A stretch of DNA of 64,000 nt from contig CAWDZA010000021.1 of assembly GCA_963806635.1 (NCBI GenBank), positions 62,001 through 126,000 of the forward strand, read 5' to 3'. The notes under the pieces are model-generated. The model was not told the origin of the DNA and did not search any database. It worked only from the letters and a program-made list of their open reading frames with translations. The position numbers and the translations under genes are program-made. The stretch comes from CAVVEQ01 sp963806635 (GTDB lineage: Bacteria > Chloroflexota > Anaerolineae > Anaerolineales > Anaerolineaceae). Of the stretch, positions 17,698 to 27,196 are shown piece after piece. How positions within the stretch are numbered: the stretch's first letter is position 1; each line of letters opens with the position of its first letter.

Positions 17698-17734
17698 ATC
17701 CTCCCGTAATATCTTACGGGAGGATCATTTTTTT
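17698..17734 (+). terminator. Rho-independent terminator after the small basic protein
   Basis: ATCCTCCCGTAA pairs with TTACGGGAGGAT across TATC, followed by CATTTTTTT. It may also serve the convergent ABC exporter gene, whose stop is 16 nt away, since AAAAAT precedes the stem on the other strand. Confidence 0.88.
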
Positions 17735-17750
17735 ATTTTGCCCTATTCAT

Positions 17751-19808
17751 TTACGCAGGGGATAGATTTATAGCGGGAGGAATCGGTTTTCCTTCCGAAC
17801 CACTCTGGGCTGGATTGCGGCTGAATTGGCTGGTATATAGGTCGTAGTAAAAACCCTTCTTTGCCAGCAGCTCTTCGTGCTTGCCGCGTTCGATGATCTC
17901 GCCGCCATCCAGGACCAGCAGCTGGTCAGCATGCCGGATGGTGCTCAGGCGGTGGGCGATCACAAAGGAGGTGCGTCCTTTCAGCAGTTCTTCCAACGCC
18001 TTCTGGATTAACCGCTCGGTGCGGGTATCCACGCTGGAGGTGGCTTCATCCAGGATCAGGATCCTGGGGTTGGCCAGCGCTGCCCGGGCAATGGAGATCA
18101 ACTGGCGCTGCCCCTGGGAGAGCCCGGAGCCCCGTTCGCCAAGAACGGTCTCATATTTATTCTCAAGCCGTTCAATGAATATATCCGCGTTTGAAATCTT
18201 TGCGGCGGTTTTCACTTCCTCGTCCGTGGCATCGGGTCTCCCGAAACGGATATTCTCCATCACGGTGGTGCTGAACAGGAAGGTATCCTGCAGGACGATA
18301 CCGATCTGGCTGCGCAGGGATGCCTCGGTGACCTTGCGGACATCGATGCCATCGATCAGCACGCTGCCATCCACCACATCATAAAAACGGGGGATAAGGT
18401 TGATGATGGTTGTTTTCCCCGCTCCGGTTGGACCGACGATCGCGATCGTCTGGCCGGGAAGCGCGGTAAAACTCACATTGCACAAAACCGGCTGGTCTTC
18501 CACGTATTGAGCGGTAACATTCTGAAACTCCACCCTTCCCTCGATCTGGTTTATAGGTATGGCACCCGGTTCATCTTGCACTGTCAGGGGCTCATCCAGC
18601 AATCCGAAAATGCGTTCGGCACTGGCTACAGCGTTTTGAATGTTCGTCCACAAAACCGAGATCTGAGCGATTGGCTGGTTGAACCGCTGCACGTAGCCCA
18701 CAAAAGTGATCACGAGGCCGAGAGAAACGACCGTACCGAAAAGCATTCCATTCCCCAGCAGCGCCATCCCTCCTGCGACAGTGACAATTGCTAGCGATAG
18801 ATAACCGAGAGCTTCGAGGGTGGGTGCCAGTGCAGAGGTGAAAGATACAGCCTTCACGTTAGCATCCCGGTTGGCGGCGTTCGTAACCTGGAATTGCTCG
18901 ATGTTCTCATCCTCGCGGTTGAAGGCTTGCACTTCCCGCACCGCCGAGATGGATTCCTGCAGTTCCGCATTTACATTTCCCAGCTCTTTTCTGGATTTTC
19001 GGAAGGCCTTGCGTGCCTGACCTGAAAAATACGTGGTTGCCAGCACCATTAGTGGTACTGTCACCATGCTGAGGAAGGCGTAGGGCACGCTTATTTTGAA
19101 CATCACATATGTAGTCCACACGAGTAGAAAAACCCCGCTGACCACATTGATCAGTGCGAAGTTCAACGCTTGCAGGATGGTTTCGGTATCGTTCGTGATG
19201 CGGCTCATCAAGTCACCTGCCTCGTGCTCAGCAAAGTAACCGATTTGCAGCAGTTGGACTTTATCGAACACTTCCAGCCGCATTCCGCGCACCACGCGCA
19301 TGCCTGCCCAGGTCACTCCATACGCGGTCAGGCCGGCAGTCAAGGCGCCGATGATAAAGAATATTATGATCACCGCAATAAGCCTACCCATACCTTCGAT
19401 TCGCTGCTGGGTCTGAAGCAAACCCAGGTCTGCCGGCGGTACCGCAAACCCATTAAACGTATACATTTTCTGAACCGTTGTCTCGGTGAAACCCTGTGGT
19501 GGCTGCGCCAGCCAGCAGTTTTGTTGAGCGTTCGACTCAGATTGCATGCCGGGGAGGGCATTTTCAGTGGCTGCCCCCACCGCGGGAGTGAGGAAACAAT
19601 CCACCACCTGCCCGATAAGATTGGGCGTGGTTACCTGGGTCCAGGTGGAAACGATCATCATCACCAATACCAGCAAACCTATTGCCCAGTATGGTTTTAG
19701 ATAATGCCCAAAGCGGCTGAGGGTTGTACCCACCTGCTTGGGTTTTTGTACTTCCTGTCTAAGCATTCCAAGAGGTCCATGACCTCCTCCACCACCGCCA
19801 CCCATCAT
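17751..19808 (-). CDS. ABC exporter, TMD-NBD half-transporter (consensus-site partner)
   Basis: 685 residues. A glycine-rich start (MMGGGGGGGHGPLG) leads into an ABC type-1 exporter membrane domain with six helices (about residues 35-400) and an unusual insertion of about 70 residues after helix 1 (NALPGMQ...NGFAVPPADL), probably exposed outside. The NBD has Walker A GPTGAGKTT, signature LSQGQ, Walker B ILILDEATSS with catalytic Glu, and the switch histidine in IAHRLSTIRHAD. LSQGQ is the variant signature seen in one half of heterodimeric exporters such as TM287/288. It lies 26 nt after the other half-transporter and is probably cotranscribed with the MarR gene. Likely substrate: drugs or lipids; unknown. 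Confidence 0.92.
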   Translation of the reverse strand: MMGGGGGGGHGPLGMLRQEVQKPKQVGTTLSRFGHYLKPYWAIGLLVLVMMIVSTWTQVTTPNLIGQVVDCFLTPAVGAATENALPGMQSESNAQQNCWLAQPPQGFTETTVQKMYTFNGFAVPPADLGLLQTQQRIEGMGRLIAVIIIFFIIGALTAGLTAYGVTWAGMRVVRGMRLEVFDKVQLLQIGYFAEHEAGDLMSRITNDTETILQALNFALINVVSGVFLLVWTTYVMFKISVPYAFLSMVTVPLMVLATTYFSGQARKAFRKSRKELGNVNAELQESISAVREVQAFNREDENIEQFQVTNAANRDANVKAVSFTSALAPTLEALGYLSLAIVTVAGGMALLGNGMLFGTVVSLGLVITFVGYVQRFNQPIAQISVLWTNIQNAVASAERIFGLLDEPLTVQDEPGAIPINQIEGRVEFQNVTAQYVEDQPVLCNVSFTALPGQTIAIVGPTGAGKTTIINLIPRFYDVVDGSVLIDGIDVRKVTEASLRSQIGIVLQDTFLFSTTVMENIRFGRPDATDEEVKTAAKISNADIFIERLENKYETVLGERGSGLSQGQRQLISIARAALANPRILILDEATSSVDTRTERLIQKALEELLKGRTSFVIAHRLSTIRHADQLLVLDGGEIIERGKHEELLAKKGFYYDLYTSQFSRNPAQSGSEGKPIPPAINLSPA

Positions 19809-19834
19809 AATGATTTCTCCATATTTCCCGGGTG

Positions 19835-21790
19835 TTATTCCCGAATTTCTGTTTTTTCTTCACCAATCAGCTGGGAATTGTAGATCTCCGTATAGATCTC
19901 ACTTTCTTCCATCAACTGACCGTGTTTACCCGATGCCACTACCTTGCCCTTATCCATCACAAGGATCACATCCGCGTTCATGACCGTGGTGATGCGTTGG
20001 GCGATCACAAAGCTGGTGCGTCCTTCCATCAATGTATCGAGCGCTGTCTGGATCTCTGCTTCAGTGGTCAGATCCACCGAGCTGGTTGAATCATCCAGGA
20101 TCAGGATGCGCGGATCAAGCAGCAAGGCACGCGCGATGGCAATGCGCTGTTTCTGCCCACCGGAAAGCGTGGTGCCGCGTTCCCCCACCGGGGTGTCGTA
20201 CCCCTGCGGGAAGGACATGATGAATTCATGTGCCGCGGCAGCTTTCGCCGCAGCCTTCACTTCATCCAGCGTGGCGTCTGTTTTACCGAAAGAAATATTG
20301 TCCCGGATCGACCCAGAAAATAGAGTGGTTTCCTGGAGCACGATCCCGATCTGCCTGCGTAGTGAATCCAGGCAGACATCCCGCAGGTCGTGACCATCAA
20401 TCAGGACACTCCCTTCTGTCGGGTCGTAGAACCGGGGGAGGAGATTGATGATGGATGTTTTCCCTGATCCGGTCGCCCCGAGTAACGCCACAGTCTGCCC
20501 GGGTTGGATATCAAAGCTGACGTCATTCAGCACCGGTTCTCCCCCGCCATAGTAACGAAAGGTGACATGATCGAATTGCACCCTGCCGTCTACCATAGGC
20601 AAATCCAGCGCGTCGGTTTTGTTGACCACATCGTTCTTTGCATCCAGGATCTCGAAAACACGCGTTGCGGATGCGGAAGCCTGGCTGTATTGGGTAATGA
20701 TGAAACCAAACTGGGCAATTGGCATGAATAGGTAGATAAGATAGAGGCTGAACTCCTGGTATTGCCCAAGGGTTAATGTTCCCAGGATGATCTGCTGCCC
20801 GCCGTAATAAAGCACTGTTGCCTGTCCAAGATTGGCGATCAGGAAAACGATCGGGAAAAGGAAGGAAAACAACCGGGCCACTTTTAGCTGCGTGACAAGC
20901 AGATCATCAACAGCATATCCGAATTTCTTGCGTTCGGCCGGTTCGCGCGTAAAGGCTTTAATAACCTTGACGCCTGCCAGGTTCTCCTGGAGGATTGTGT
21001 TGACCTTCGAAAGTTTCTGCTGGATGATCGTGAACAAGGGTCGAGCCGCGCTGCTGAAGATCATGAACATGATCATGGCTGCCGGGAGAATCCAAAGTGT
21101 ATATACCGCCAGCTGGGCATTCGATGTGAAAAGGATTACGAGCGTTCCGGTGAGCAGCATGACCGCACCCACCAGCTGCAGCAATCCCTGCCCCAGGAAA
21201 AGCCGTACCTTTTCCACGTCATCTGTCGCTCTCACCATCAACTGGCCGGTTTGGTTGCGGTCATGGTAGGAAAACGAAAGCCGCTGAATCTTGGAATATA
21301 AGTCGTTGCGCAGATCAAAAGCCATGCTCTGAGAATTGCGCTCCGCCCAGTAACTCTGCAGGAAGGCGAATAATCCACGCACGGCAGCAAACACAACAAT
21401 CGAAATTCCAGCCAAGAGCAGCGCCTGGGGGGCTTTAGCTACCTGGGCAGTGAGATATACGGTCAGTTGATCGGCGGTCCAACCTCCGGGAAGATTCAGG
21501 TAGGATAGGATTTTCGGGAGAGCTGCATCCAAGAACGCAGGCGGGATTTTATCCAGGTTTTCCAACAGCATCTTGGAGGTGACCCCACTGGTGATCGCAT
21601 CGATCACCCGCCGAACCATCGCTGGAACAGCCAGTTGGGCAAAAGTGGCCACGAACATAAAAAAGTAGGGCAGGAATGCCAACCCGCGCAGGTTCCGAAG
21701 GTAAATGATCGCGCGCCGAATTCCATTAGGCTGCCGGGCGGGCTTTGTCTGTTTTGTCTGTGCGATATTCAAATCTTTCTTCCTTTCCAT
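19835..21790 (-). CDS. ABC exporter, TMD-NBD half-transporter (degenerate-site partner)
   Basis: About 651 residues from ATG 21790, which begins one base after the MarR stop, suggesting translational coupling; upstream codons to 21856 overlap marR and are disregarded. Six-helix exporter domain, then an NBD with Walker A GATGSGKTS, signature LSGGQ, and Walker B ILILDDSTSS, where Asp replaces the catalytic glutamate; the switch residue is Gln in IAQRITT rather than His. These losses define a degenerate ATP site that pairs with the LSQGQ of the neighbouring half-transporter. Both features together strongly imply a heterodimer of the two gene products. Confidence 0.92.
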   Translation of the reverse strand: MERKKDLNIAQTKQTKPARQPNGIRRAIIYLRNLRGLAFLPYFFMFVATFAQLAVPAMVRRVIDAITSGVTSKMLLENLDKIPPAFLDAALPKILSYLNLPGGWTADQLTVYLTAQVAKAPQALLLAGISIVVFAAVRGLFAFLQSYWAERNSQSMAFDLRNDLYSKIQRLSFSYHDRNQTGQLMVRATDDVEKVRLFLGQGLLQLVGAVMLLTGTLVILFTSNAQLAVYTLWILPAAMIMFMIFSSAARPLFTIIQQKLSKVNTILQENLAGVKVIKAFTREPAERKKFGYAVDDLLVTQLKVARLFSFLFPIVFLIANLGQATVLYYGGQQIILGTLTLGQYQEFSLYLIYLFMPIAQFGFIITQYSQASASATRVFEILDAKNDVVNKTDALDLPMVDGRVQFDHVTFRYYGGGEPVLNDVSFDIQPGQTVALLGATGSGKTSIINLLPRFYDPTEGSVLIDGHDLRDVCLDSLRRQIGIVLQETTLFSGSIRDNISFGKTDATLDEVKAAAKAAAAHEFIMSFPQGYDTPVGERGTTLSGGQKQRIAIARALLLDPRILILDDSTSSVDLTTEAEIQTALDTLMEGRTSFVIAQRITTVMNADVILVMDKGKVVASGKHGQLMEESEIYTEIYNSQLIGEEKTEIRE

Positions 21791-21791
21791 T

Positions 21792-22274
21792 TCAATGATC
21801 GTGTTTGCAATCCATCCCGTGTTTGACCGTATCCGAATCCAGTTGCCTGGCGGCATTTGTAAGGATTTGCAATCCTTCGGCGACGATCTTCTGCTGATCT
21901 GCGGATAACTCGCAAGTCAGGTCTTCAAACCAGCGCCTGCGGACCTTAATACCACGCAGGACCAATTCTTCCCCTTTTTCGGTAAGGGATAACTGTTTGA
22001 ATCTTCGGTCGTTCGTCGATTCAATCCTCTGGATCAAACCCATCTGCACCAGGCGGTCCACCATTTGGCTGGCTGCCGGGTTGGTGACACCGGTGAATTC
22101 TCCAATATCGGAAACCCCGCTTGGGCCTCGATGGTGAAGACGCATCATGGTGTTCACCTGGGTTGGGGAAAGACCTTCCTCGTCCATGAAACTTTTAAAT
22201 TCACGGAATGAGCGGTGCATGAAGACTTCTGTCCACTCTCCCAGGATCTCGGACAACGGTTTTTCAGATGACAT
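21792..22274 (-). CDS. MarR-family transcriptional regulator
   Basis: 160 residues. A winged helix is clear: LSPTQVNTMMRLHHRG, DIGEFTGVTNPAASQMVDRLVQMGLIQRIESTNDRRFKQLSLTEKGEEL, including the wing DRR. MarR proteins repress efflux operons and are released by small phenolic or drug-like ligands. It is the first gene of the operon with the two ABC half-transporters. A palindromic TTAACT/AGTTAA site overlaps the region just upstream of its start, consistent with autoregulation. The ligand is unknown. Confidence 0.9.
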   Translation of the reverse strand: MSSEKPLSEILGEWTEVFMHRSFREFKSFMDEEGLSPTQVNTMMRLHHRGPSGVSDIGEFTGVTNPAASQMVDRLVQMGLIQRIESTNDRRFKQLSLTEKGEELVLRGIKVRRRWFEDLTCELSADQQKIVAEGLQILTNAARQLDSDTVKHGMDCKHDH

Positions 22275-22276
22275 AA

Positions 22277-22297
22277 TTAACTCAATCGATTAGTTAA
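22277..22297. promoter_or_regulatory. Candidate MarR operator
   Basis: TTAACT(9 nt)AGTTAA, a 6-bp half-site palindrome (centre spacing typical of MarR dimers) 3 nt upstream of the marR start on the minus strand. It lies between marR and the ABC-2 permease gene, whose stop is at 22390, in an AT-rich spacer. Regulatory role is inferred from position and symmetry. Confidence 0.5.
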
Positions 22298-22389
22298 GCG
22301 CGCGAAAGTATAATCCGAAGACTATCCAGAGTCAAGAGCGAATTCGCCTGTGACCAAAAATATTTCGAAGAGATAGGACCAGGATGTTT

Positions 22390-23199
22390 TTAGTACAGAA
22401 GCACTGCGACCAGGTATGGAACGAGCGCAAAGATTGCCAGAAAAGGCGACCGGCCTCGCTTCGGGTTGCGGCTATCCCATTGAAAGAGCAGCACCGCCAG
22501 GGTGAAGGCGATCAATCCACCTGTGAAAAGCACGCCAAGCGACCAGACCGCGCTGAAGCTTGTTTCCCAGCCGTAAGCCAGTTCCCTGAAGGCGTTCATC
22601 GCGTGTGTCGCTGGAAGCAGCAGAGCCACCCGCTGCATAGCGGGGGAAAGCATATCGAACGGCATCATCAGCCCGCTCAGGATCATGGATGGCAGGAATA
22701 TAAGCTGGCTGAAGAGTATGGTGGCGCGGTCATTCGTCGCGATCACCCCGATCAGCATTCCCAAACCCGCCATCGCGAAAAATGCGACCAGGTCCACGAG
22801 GAGGAACGCCGCCCAATTCACCGGCAGTGCCGCGCTGAAAAGAGGCACCGCCAGGATGGTGATGACCGCGGAGACCAGCAGGATGTGCAGCAGGTTGCCA
22901 AGCGGTGGGATGGATAGAATGTGGGAAGCCGGGATGCCGTTGATCTTGAAGCTGCGGTACACGCCTGCCACCCGGTCTGAGACGATCGGGTTCGGCATGC
23001 CCAGCAGTGCCACCGACATGATCGCCACAATGATCATCGCCGGGATGATCGTTTCGTTGAAAGCCGGGTTCACTCCGCCCATCAGGAATCCCATCATAAT
23101 GAAGAGCCCGAGCGGGAAAAGGTAATTCAAGAGCAGCAGGGATTTATCCCGCAGGCCGTTTTTGAAATCATAGGCGAGATAATGCAAAAATGCGGTCAT
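22390..23199 (-). CDS. ABC-2 type transporter permease
   Basis: 269 residues with six hydrophobic segments. The N-terminus TAFLHYLAYDFKNGLRDKSLLLLNYLFPLG carries the elbow helix of ABC-2 permeases. LPSMILSGLMMPFDMLSPAMQRVALLLPATHAMNAFRELAYG is the family's conserved re-entrant and helix 5-6 region. It follows the ATPase gene by 2 nt and forms the membrane half of an exporter, usually for drugs, lipids or peptides. The terminal Arg/Lys-rich loop NPKRGRSP is cytoplasmic. Substrate unknown. Confidence 0.9.
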   Translation of the reverse strand: MTAFLHYLAYDFKNGLRDKSLLLLNYLFPLGLFIMMGFLMGGVNPAFNETIIPAMIIVAIMSVALLGMPNPIVSDRVAGVYRSFKINGIPASHILSIPPLGNLLHILLVSAVITILAVPLFSAALPVNWAAFLLVDLVAFFAMAGLGMLIGVIATNDRATILFSQLIFLPSMILSGLMMPFDMLSPAMQRVALLLPATHAMNAFRELAYGWETSFSAVWSLGVLFTGGLIAFTLAVLLFQWDSRNPKRGRSPFLAIFALVPYLVAVLLY

Positions 23200-23201
23200 G
23201 G

Positions 23202-24128
23202 CTATTTTCCCTCCTGTTCCAGTTGGCGATTGGTGATCTCCAGGAAGCGTTCCTCCAGCGAGGGTCGCTCCACGCGCAGGTCCACCAGCCGGTCATCGTG
23301 CGCTTTGAGGTAATCCAGGATCGCAGGAACCGACAACCCGGCATCCTCGCTGAAGTAGCAGGCATACACATCGTCCCTGGATTGACGCTTGACGCCCGGG
23401 AAGCTCCCCGGGTAGGCGAGCAGGCTCGAGCCGGTGGAAGCCGCGGTGATCTTGACCAGGCCTTCCCCTTCCGCGGTCAATTCCTTCGGCGTGCCTTCAG
23501 CCGCGATGCGCCCCCGCAGCAGGATGGCAACCCGGTCCGACATTTTCTCGGCTTCGGCCATATCATGTGTGGCCAGGATGATGGTGGTTCCGCTCCTACG
23601 TAATTCATCCATCAGTCCATGAAGTTCCACCCGCGCGGGAACATCCAGCCCGGCGGTGGGTTCATCCAGCAGCAGCACCGCGGGGTTGTGCGCGATCGCC
23701 AATGCCAGCGCGAGGCGCCTTTGCTGCCCGGTGGAAAGTGTGCTGAATTGGTCTTTCCTCTTCTCGCTCAGACCGAATTTATCCAGCAGGTCGTCGCGGG
23801 GGGGCACTTGATGATAGGTGCAGAAGAACCGCATCGCCTCAGCGGGGGTCATGCTCGCCGGCAGCGCGGATGCCTGCAATTGCACGCCGATCAGGTTGCG
23901 CAGATTACCCGGCTGCCTTCCGGGGTCGATGCCCAGGATCTGCAGGCTGCCGCCATCCGCCTGGCGCAGACCTTCGAGGGATTCTAGCGTGCTGGTCTTG
24001 CCCGCCCCATTCGGTCCGAGCAATCCAAAGATCTCTCCGCGCCTGACCTCGAAGCTGATATCTTCCACAGCCACCAGATCATGATATGTCTTCCGAAAAT
24101 TCTTCACCTCAACAACAGAGTCGGCCAT
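23202..24128 (-). CDS. ABC-2 type transporter ATPase
   Basis: 308 residues. Walker A GPNGAGKTS at residues ~39-47, Q-loop in IGVQLQAS, signature LSTGQQRR (variant of LSGGQ), Walker B AVLLLDEPTAGLD, H-loop LATHDMAEAEKMSD. A C-terminal ~90-residue domain is typical of CcmA/DrrA-type ATPases. The permease gene follows in the same operon (2-nt gap). No regulator is adjacent on its own strand. Exporter of unknown substrate. Confidence 0.93.
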   Translation of the reverse strand: MADSVVEVKNFRKTYHDLVAVEDISFEVRRGEIFGLLGPNGAGKTSTLESLEGLRQADGGSLQILGIDPGRQPGNLRNLIGVQLQASALPASMTPAEAMRFFCTYHQVPPRDDLLDKFGLSEKRKDQFSTLSTGQQRRLALALAIAHNPAVLLLDEPTAGLDVPARVELHGLMDELRRSGTTIILATHDMAEAEKMSDRVAILLRGRIAAEGTPKELTAEGEGLVKITAASTGSSLLAYPGSFPGVKRQSRDDVYACYFSEDAGLSVPAILDYLKAHDDRLVDLRVERPSLEERFLEITNRQLEQEGK

Positions 24129-24175
24129 GGTATCTCCTCTAAAATTCTGGGGTGAAAGTCTGAAAAGATCAGCAG

Positions 24176-24908
24176 CTATTTTTGCCCGAGAGGTTGGACC
24201 GACCCGGAGCTATTGATCTTCGATTTCACCTCGGGCGATCCATAATACTGAACCGATCCACTGCTGTTGATCACAACATCCAGCGAATCCGTTACCCAAA
24301 TAACCGCATTCCCGCTGCTATCGATACTGACATTGGCTTTTTGGCTTTTAAGATCTGGCGATTTATAGTTCCCCGAACTGGAAATTGTAACCGTTTGATC
24401 ACCAGTTACTCCTTTACCGATATTTACATCGCCGTTACTCTGGATCTCCACTGTCAGTGATTTGGATTCCAATCCTGCCAGTTCAATGTTGCCAGAACTG
24501 TTGACTAGTAGCCTTGAAATTATCCGCGCTCAAAACAGGTGCCTTTATCGAACCCACGCTGTCCGTTGCCAGTTGATCCAGCGATTTGGCGGTCAGGTTG
24601 TATTTAATGGGTTTGGTGGGCTGGATATTGGCCCCGGGGACCAACCCAACCTGGAGAATCCCGCCACTTACTTTTGTTTCGATCAACGGCAAAATATTAT
24701 CCTCCGCCTCGATCGTTATCGTTTCCTTGTCTCCCAGGGTGATCTCCATAGAACCCGGAAGCCCGAGCTGCACCCCGTGGAAAGATCCAAGAGGACGGGT
24801 TTCGGTGGTCAAATTGCCCGAACCTCTAACCAGGGTATTCGATTCCGGTGTGCAGGAAGGCATAAGCAATCCGAAGACTAACAAAAGAAAAATCGCGATC
24901 TTATACAT
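24176..24908 (-). CDS. Lipoprotein with GIN/auto-transporter adhesin head domain (DUF2807) (one apparent frameshift)
   Basis: Two frames, 24908-24483 and 24472-24176, join by removing one base near 24507 through NFKALVNSSGNIELAGLESKSL to give about 243 residues. The N-terminus is a lipoprotein signal (IAIFLLLVFGLLMPSC, cysteine 19). The mature part has repeated short strands with SSGN/SSGS turns, forming a parallel beta-helix typical of DUF2807, often found in surface proteins. LGDKETITIEAEDNILPLIETKVSGGILQVGL is the family's first half. Its function is unknown; it may bind surfaces or membranes. It follows a decayed peptidase gene. Confidence 0.75.
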
Positions 24909-24933
24909 GATAATTCTCCTGAAAGGGTATGTC

Positions 24934-25626
24934 CTACAGTATTATTATATGTCGGGAAAATTTTTTACAATGATCGGGCAAAATGAATAGGCAGTTATCT
25001 ATTTGCTCAGCGATCATCTCAAAGTTGAGAAGCCGCGCATCCATTCGTTGAAGTTCTTCCAGGTGACGCGCCACAAAGCACCGTGAGCCGCGTAACCCAA
25101 CCTCCTCACTGCCAAAGGATACGAACCAAATCTCAGTGTCTGTGGGAATAACGGAGGGGTTTCTCACCAGGAACCGGCACATCGCCACAGCGGTCGCGCT
25201 GGCTGAAAGGTTATCCACTGCGCCTGGCACGTTACCCCCGTTTTTCCACCCCCGGATTTGGAATAAAACGAAGATGATAGAAGGCACGATGAGAAAAACC
25301 AGCATCGCCCACCCTATCGTTCCAGTGCGAATGATATCAACATTTCCGAGGATCACACCAGTCAGTTGAATGATGCTCATCGTAAGCAAGGTAAAAGTAC
25401 CGAGTAAAAATATTCCTGAAAAGATAAAGAATCCATAACCAAGAAAGCGGAGCCAGGTATTCTCGGGAGCGCTGTCATGATGACCGCCCAGGAGGAGCAC
25501 CCGCTTTACCTCGTTTTGCGTCTACAGTGGACCACCTGGTTGTTCTTTCTCACGATAGTTCAAATGCATAATCAGCGAGAAGAGGCTGTCCGGTTTTTGG
25601 TTCGGCAAAAAAGTTTTTTGATCCAT
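24934..25626 (-). pseudogene. Decayed M28-family zinc peptidase with membrane insertion
   Basis: The longest frame (25500-24934) has recognisable M28 motifs: LLLGGHHDSAPEN (metal-binding HxDS), AVDNLSASATAVAMCRFL (the second metal Asp), and IWFVSFGSEEVGLRGSRCFVARHLEEL (catalytic EE). Two or three membrane helices are inserted between the first two. Upstream, an in-frame TAG and several frame changes interrupt the N-terminal part (traces of ADYAFELS and REKEQ between 25626 and 25520), and most of the normal N-terminal domain is absent. The C-terminus stops soon after NFEMIAEQ, losing the last histidine region. These changes are not all repairable by single-base removal, so true decay is likely. 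Confidence 0.65.
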
Positions 25627-25648
25627 GCTCAATAAATTTTCTCAAATA

Positions 25649-27154
25649 TTAAGATGATCTCCTCATGAACAGGATCGTATGCACGCAGGCCCATATCCCG
25701 GCAACGCTCCCGCTTATCCGGGCGATCCAGGCTAAATCCGGCATGAAGAGATCCAGAAAACGGATCAAACCGCTGGATCTTAAATAGATCAGGAAAGCAG
25801 CAAGCGATAAATTGGGGATCAAAGGGAGGAGCTCCCGCCTCCAGGTTCGACCGATATTCGGAATTTTTTCCGGAGATGCTTTCAAATTCTTTGTTTTGTG
25901 AACAGTTGAAATCACATCCGCAACTTGAAGGATGGGGATCAGCGGAAGCAGACGCATCACCCATTGAATGAAATCAAGCCGAATTGGTGGGGGGTCCTGG
26001 CCGCAAAGCAACGCGGTTACCCCATCGCCGATCTCCTTCGTGACCAGGGGCAACCCGTAGGGGTCGGCATTGAACAACAGGATCAACCCCTTTTTCTCCG
26101 CGGGGATGATGACCATGAATGCGGAAAAGTCGGGCACATTCCCGCTGTGGGAATATGTTTTTACCTTGCCGAAATCGATCTCGAACCAGCCCATTCCGTA
26201 TTTGCCCGCGTTTACCCCTAAAGCGATTTCCTCAGCAACCCCCCGGTGTAATTCGTCAATGCCCGCCTTGGAAAGAATCTGCCACCCGGCATAAAGCCCT
26301 CCATTGAGATGGGCAACCAGGTAATGGGCCATATCTTCCGCACAGGAAATTAATTGGCCGGATGCAAGTGACCCTACTGGAACTGGCAGGTTCGGTGCGG
26401 GAAAGGGAAAGCTGAACCAGTGCCTGTAACCAACTGCCAGGTTGTCCCGCTTTGCTTCAACTTTGGATGTGTAGCTGTGCGACATTTGGAGCGGGTCGAA
26501 AACGTGTCGTTGTATATAATCTGGATATTTTTCCCCGCTCACCGTTTCGATGATCAATCCCAATATATTGAAGTTGATGTTGCTGTATTCAAATTTAGTC
26601 CCAACCGGTCGTGTGATGTTTAAGGTTGATAGTGCCCGCACCTGGCGCTCGGATGCGCCCGCATCATTATCCATATTCGCCAGAACGATCGAACCAGCGG
26701 TTGACGAAAACCCGCTGGTCTGGTTTAGAAGATGGCGCACCGTCATTTGGGAGGATACTTCAGGATCCGCAACCCGGAACCAGGGCAAATAACGCTGCAC
26801 CGGGGCATCAAGCTCGACCTTGCCTTGCTCTACAAGTTGCATTACTGCCATAGCAGTGATCGATTTTGTGAGCGAACCAATGAAAAACGGGGTCTGGGGT
26901 GTGGGGGTTTCGCCGCCTGGACGGGCTTTGCCGAAGCTGCGCTGATGCACAATTTTCTCTCCCTCAATCACCGCAAGCGCGGCGCCGGGGATATGAAGAC
27001 GGGTCATTTGCTCATCAATGAATTGATCGATGGTTTTTCGGGGTGAGGTTTTTATATCTTTATCCGGTAGAACAACCCTGGTAAACAGGAAGCGGGTTAC
27101 TATTAGCAAACTGCCAAATATTAAAGATCCCCTAACCAAATTCTTGAAGTTCAT
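25649..27154 (-). CDS. Serine hydrolase, class C beta-lactamase-like, with C-terminal membrane helices
   Basis: 501 residues from ATG 27154, which has AAGGGAG upstream. One N-terminal membrane helix, then a penicillin-binding-protein-like serine hydrolase domain: SLTK (SxxK nucleophile) near residue 95, YSNIN (YxN) near 190, and HSGNVPDF (HxG-type third motif) near 330. Three or four hydrophobic helices occupy the last ~130 residues. Such proteins act outside the membrane as esterases, D-amino peptidases or peptidoglycan hydrolases; true beta-lactam hydrolysis cannot be inferred. It stands amid other hydrolases (25.6-29.1 kb) on the same strand. Confidence 0.88.
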   Translation of the reverse strand: MNFKNLVRGSLIFGSLLIVTRFLFTRVVLPDKDIKTSPRKTIDQFIDEQMTRLHIPGAALAVIEGEKIVHQRSFGKARPGGETPTPQTPFFIGSLTKSITAMAVMQLVEQGKVELDAPVQRYLPWFRVADPEVSSQMTVRHLLNQTSGFSSTAGSIVLANMDNDAGASERQVRALSTLNITRPVGTKFEYSNINFNILGLIIETVSGEKYPDYIQRHVFDPLQMSHSYTSKVEAKRDNLAVGYRHWFSFPFPAPNLPVPVGSLASGQLISCAEDMAHYLVAHLNGGLYAGWQILSKAGIDELHRGVAEEIALGVNAGKYGMGWFEIDFGKVKTYSHSGNVPDFSAFMVIIPAEKKGLILLFNADPYGLPLVTKEIGDGVTALLCGQDPPPIRLDFIQWVMRLLPLIPILQVADVISTVHKTKNLKASPEKIPNIGRTWRRELLPLIPNLSLAAFLIYLRSSGLIRFLDLFMPDLAWIARISGSVAGIWACVHTILFMRRSS

Positions 27155-27196
27155 GGGATGTTCTCCCTTAAAAATATTCAAACCAGGGTGATGTGA

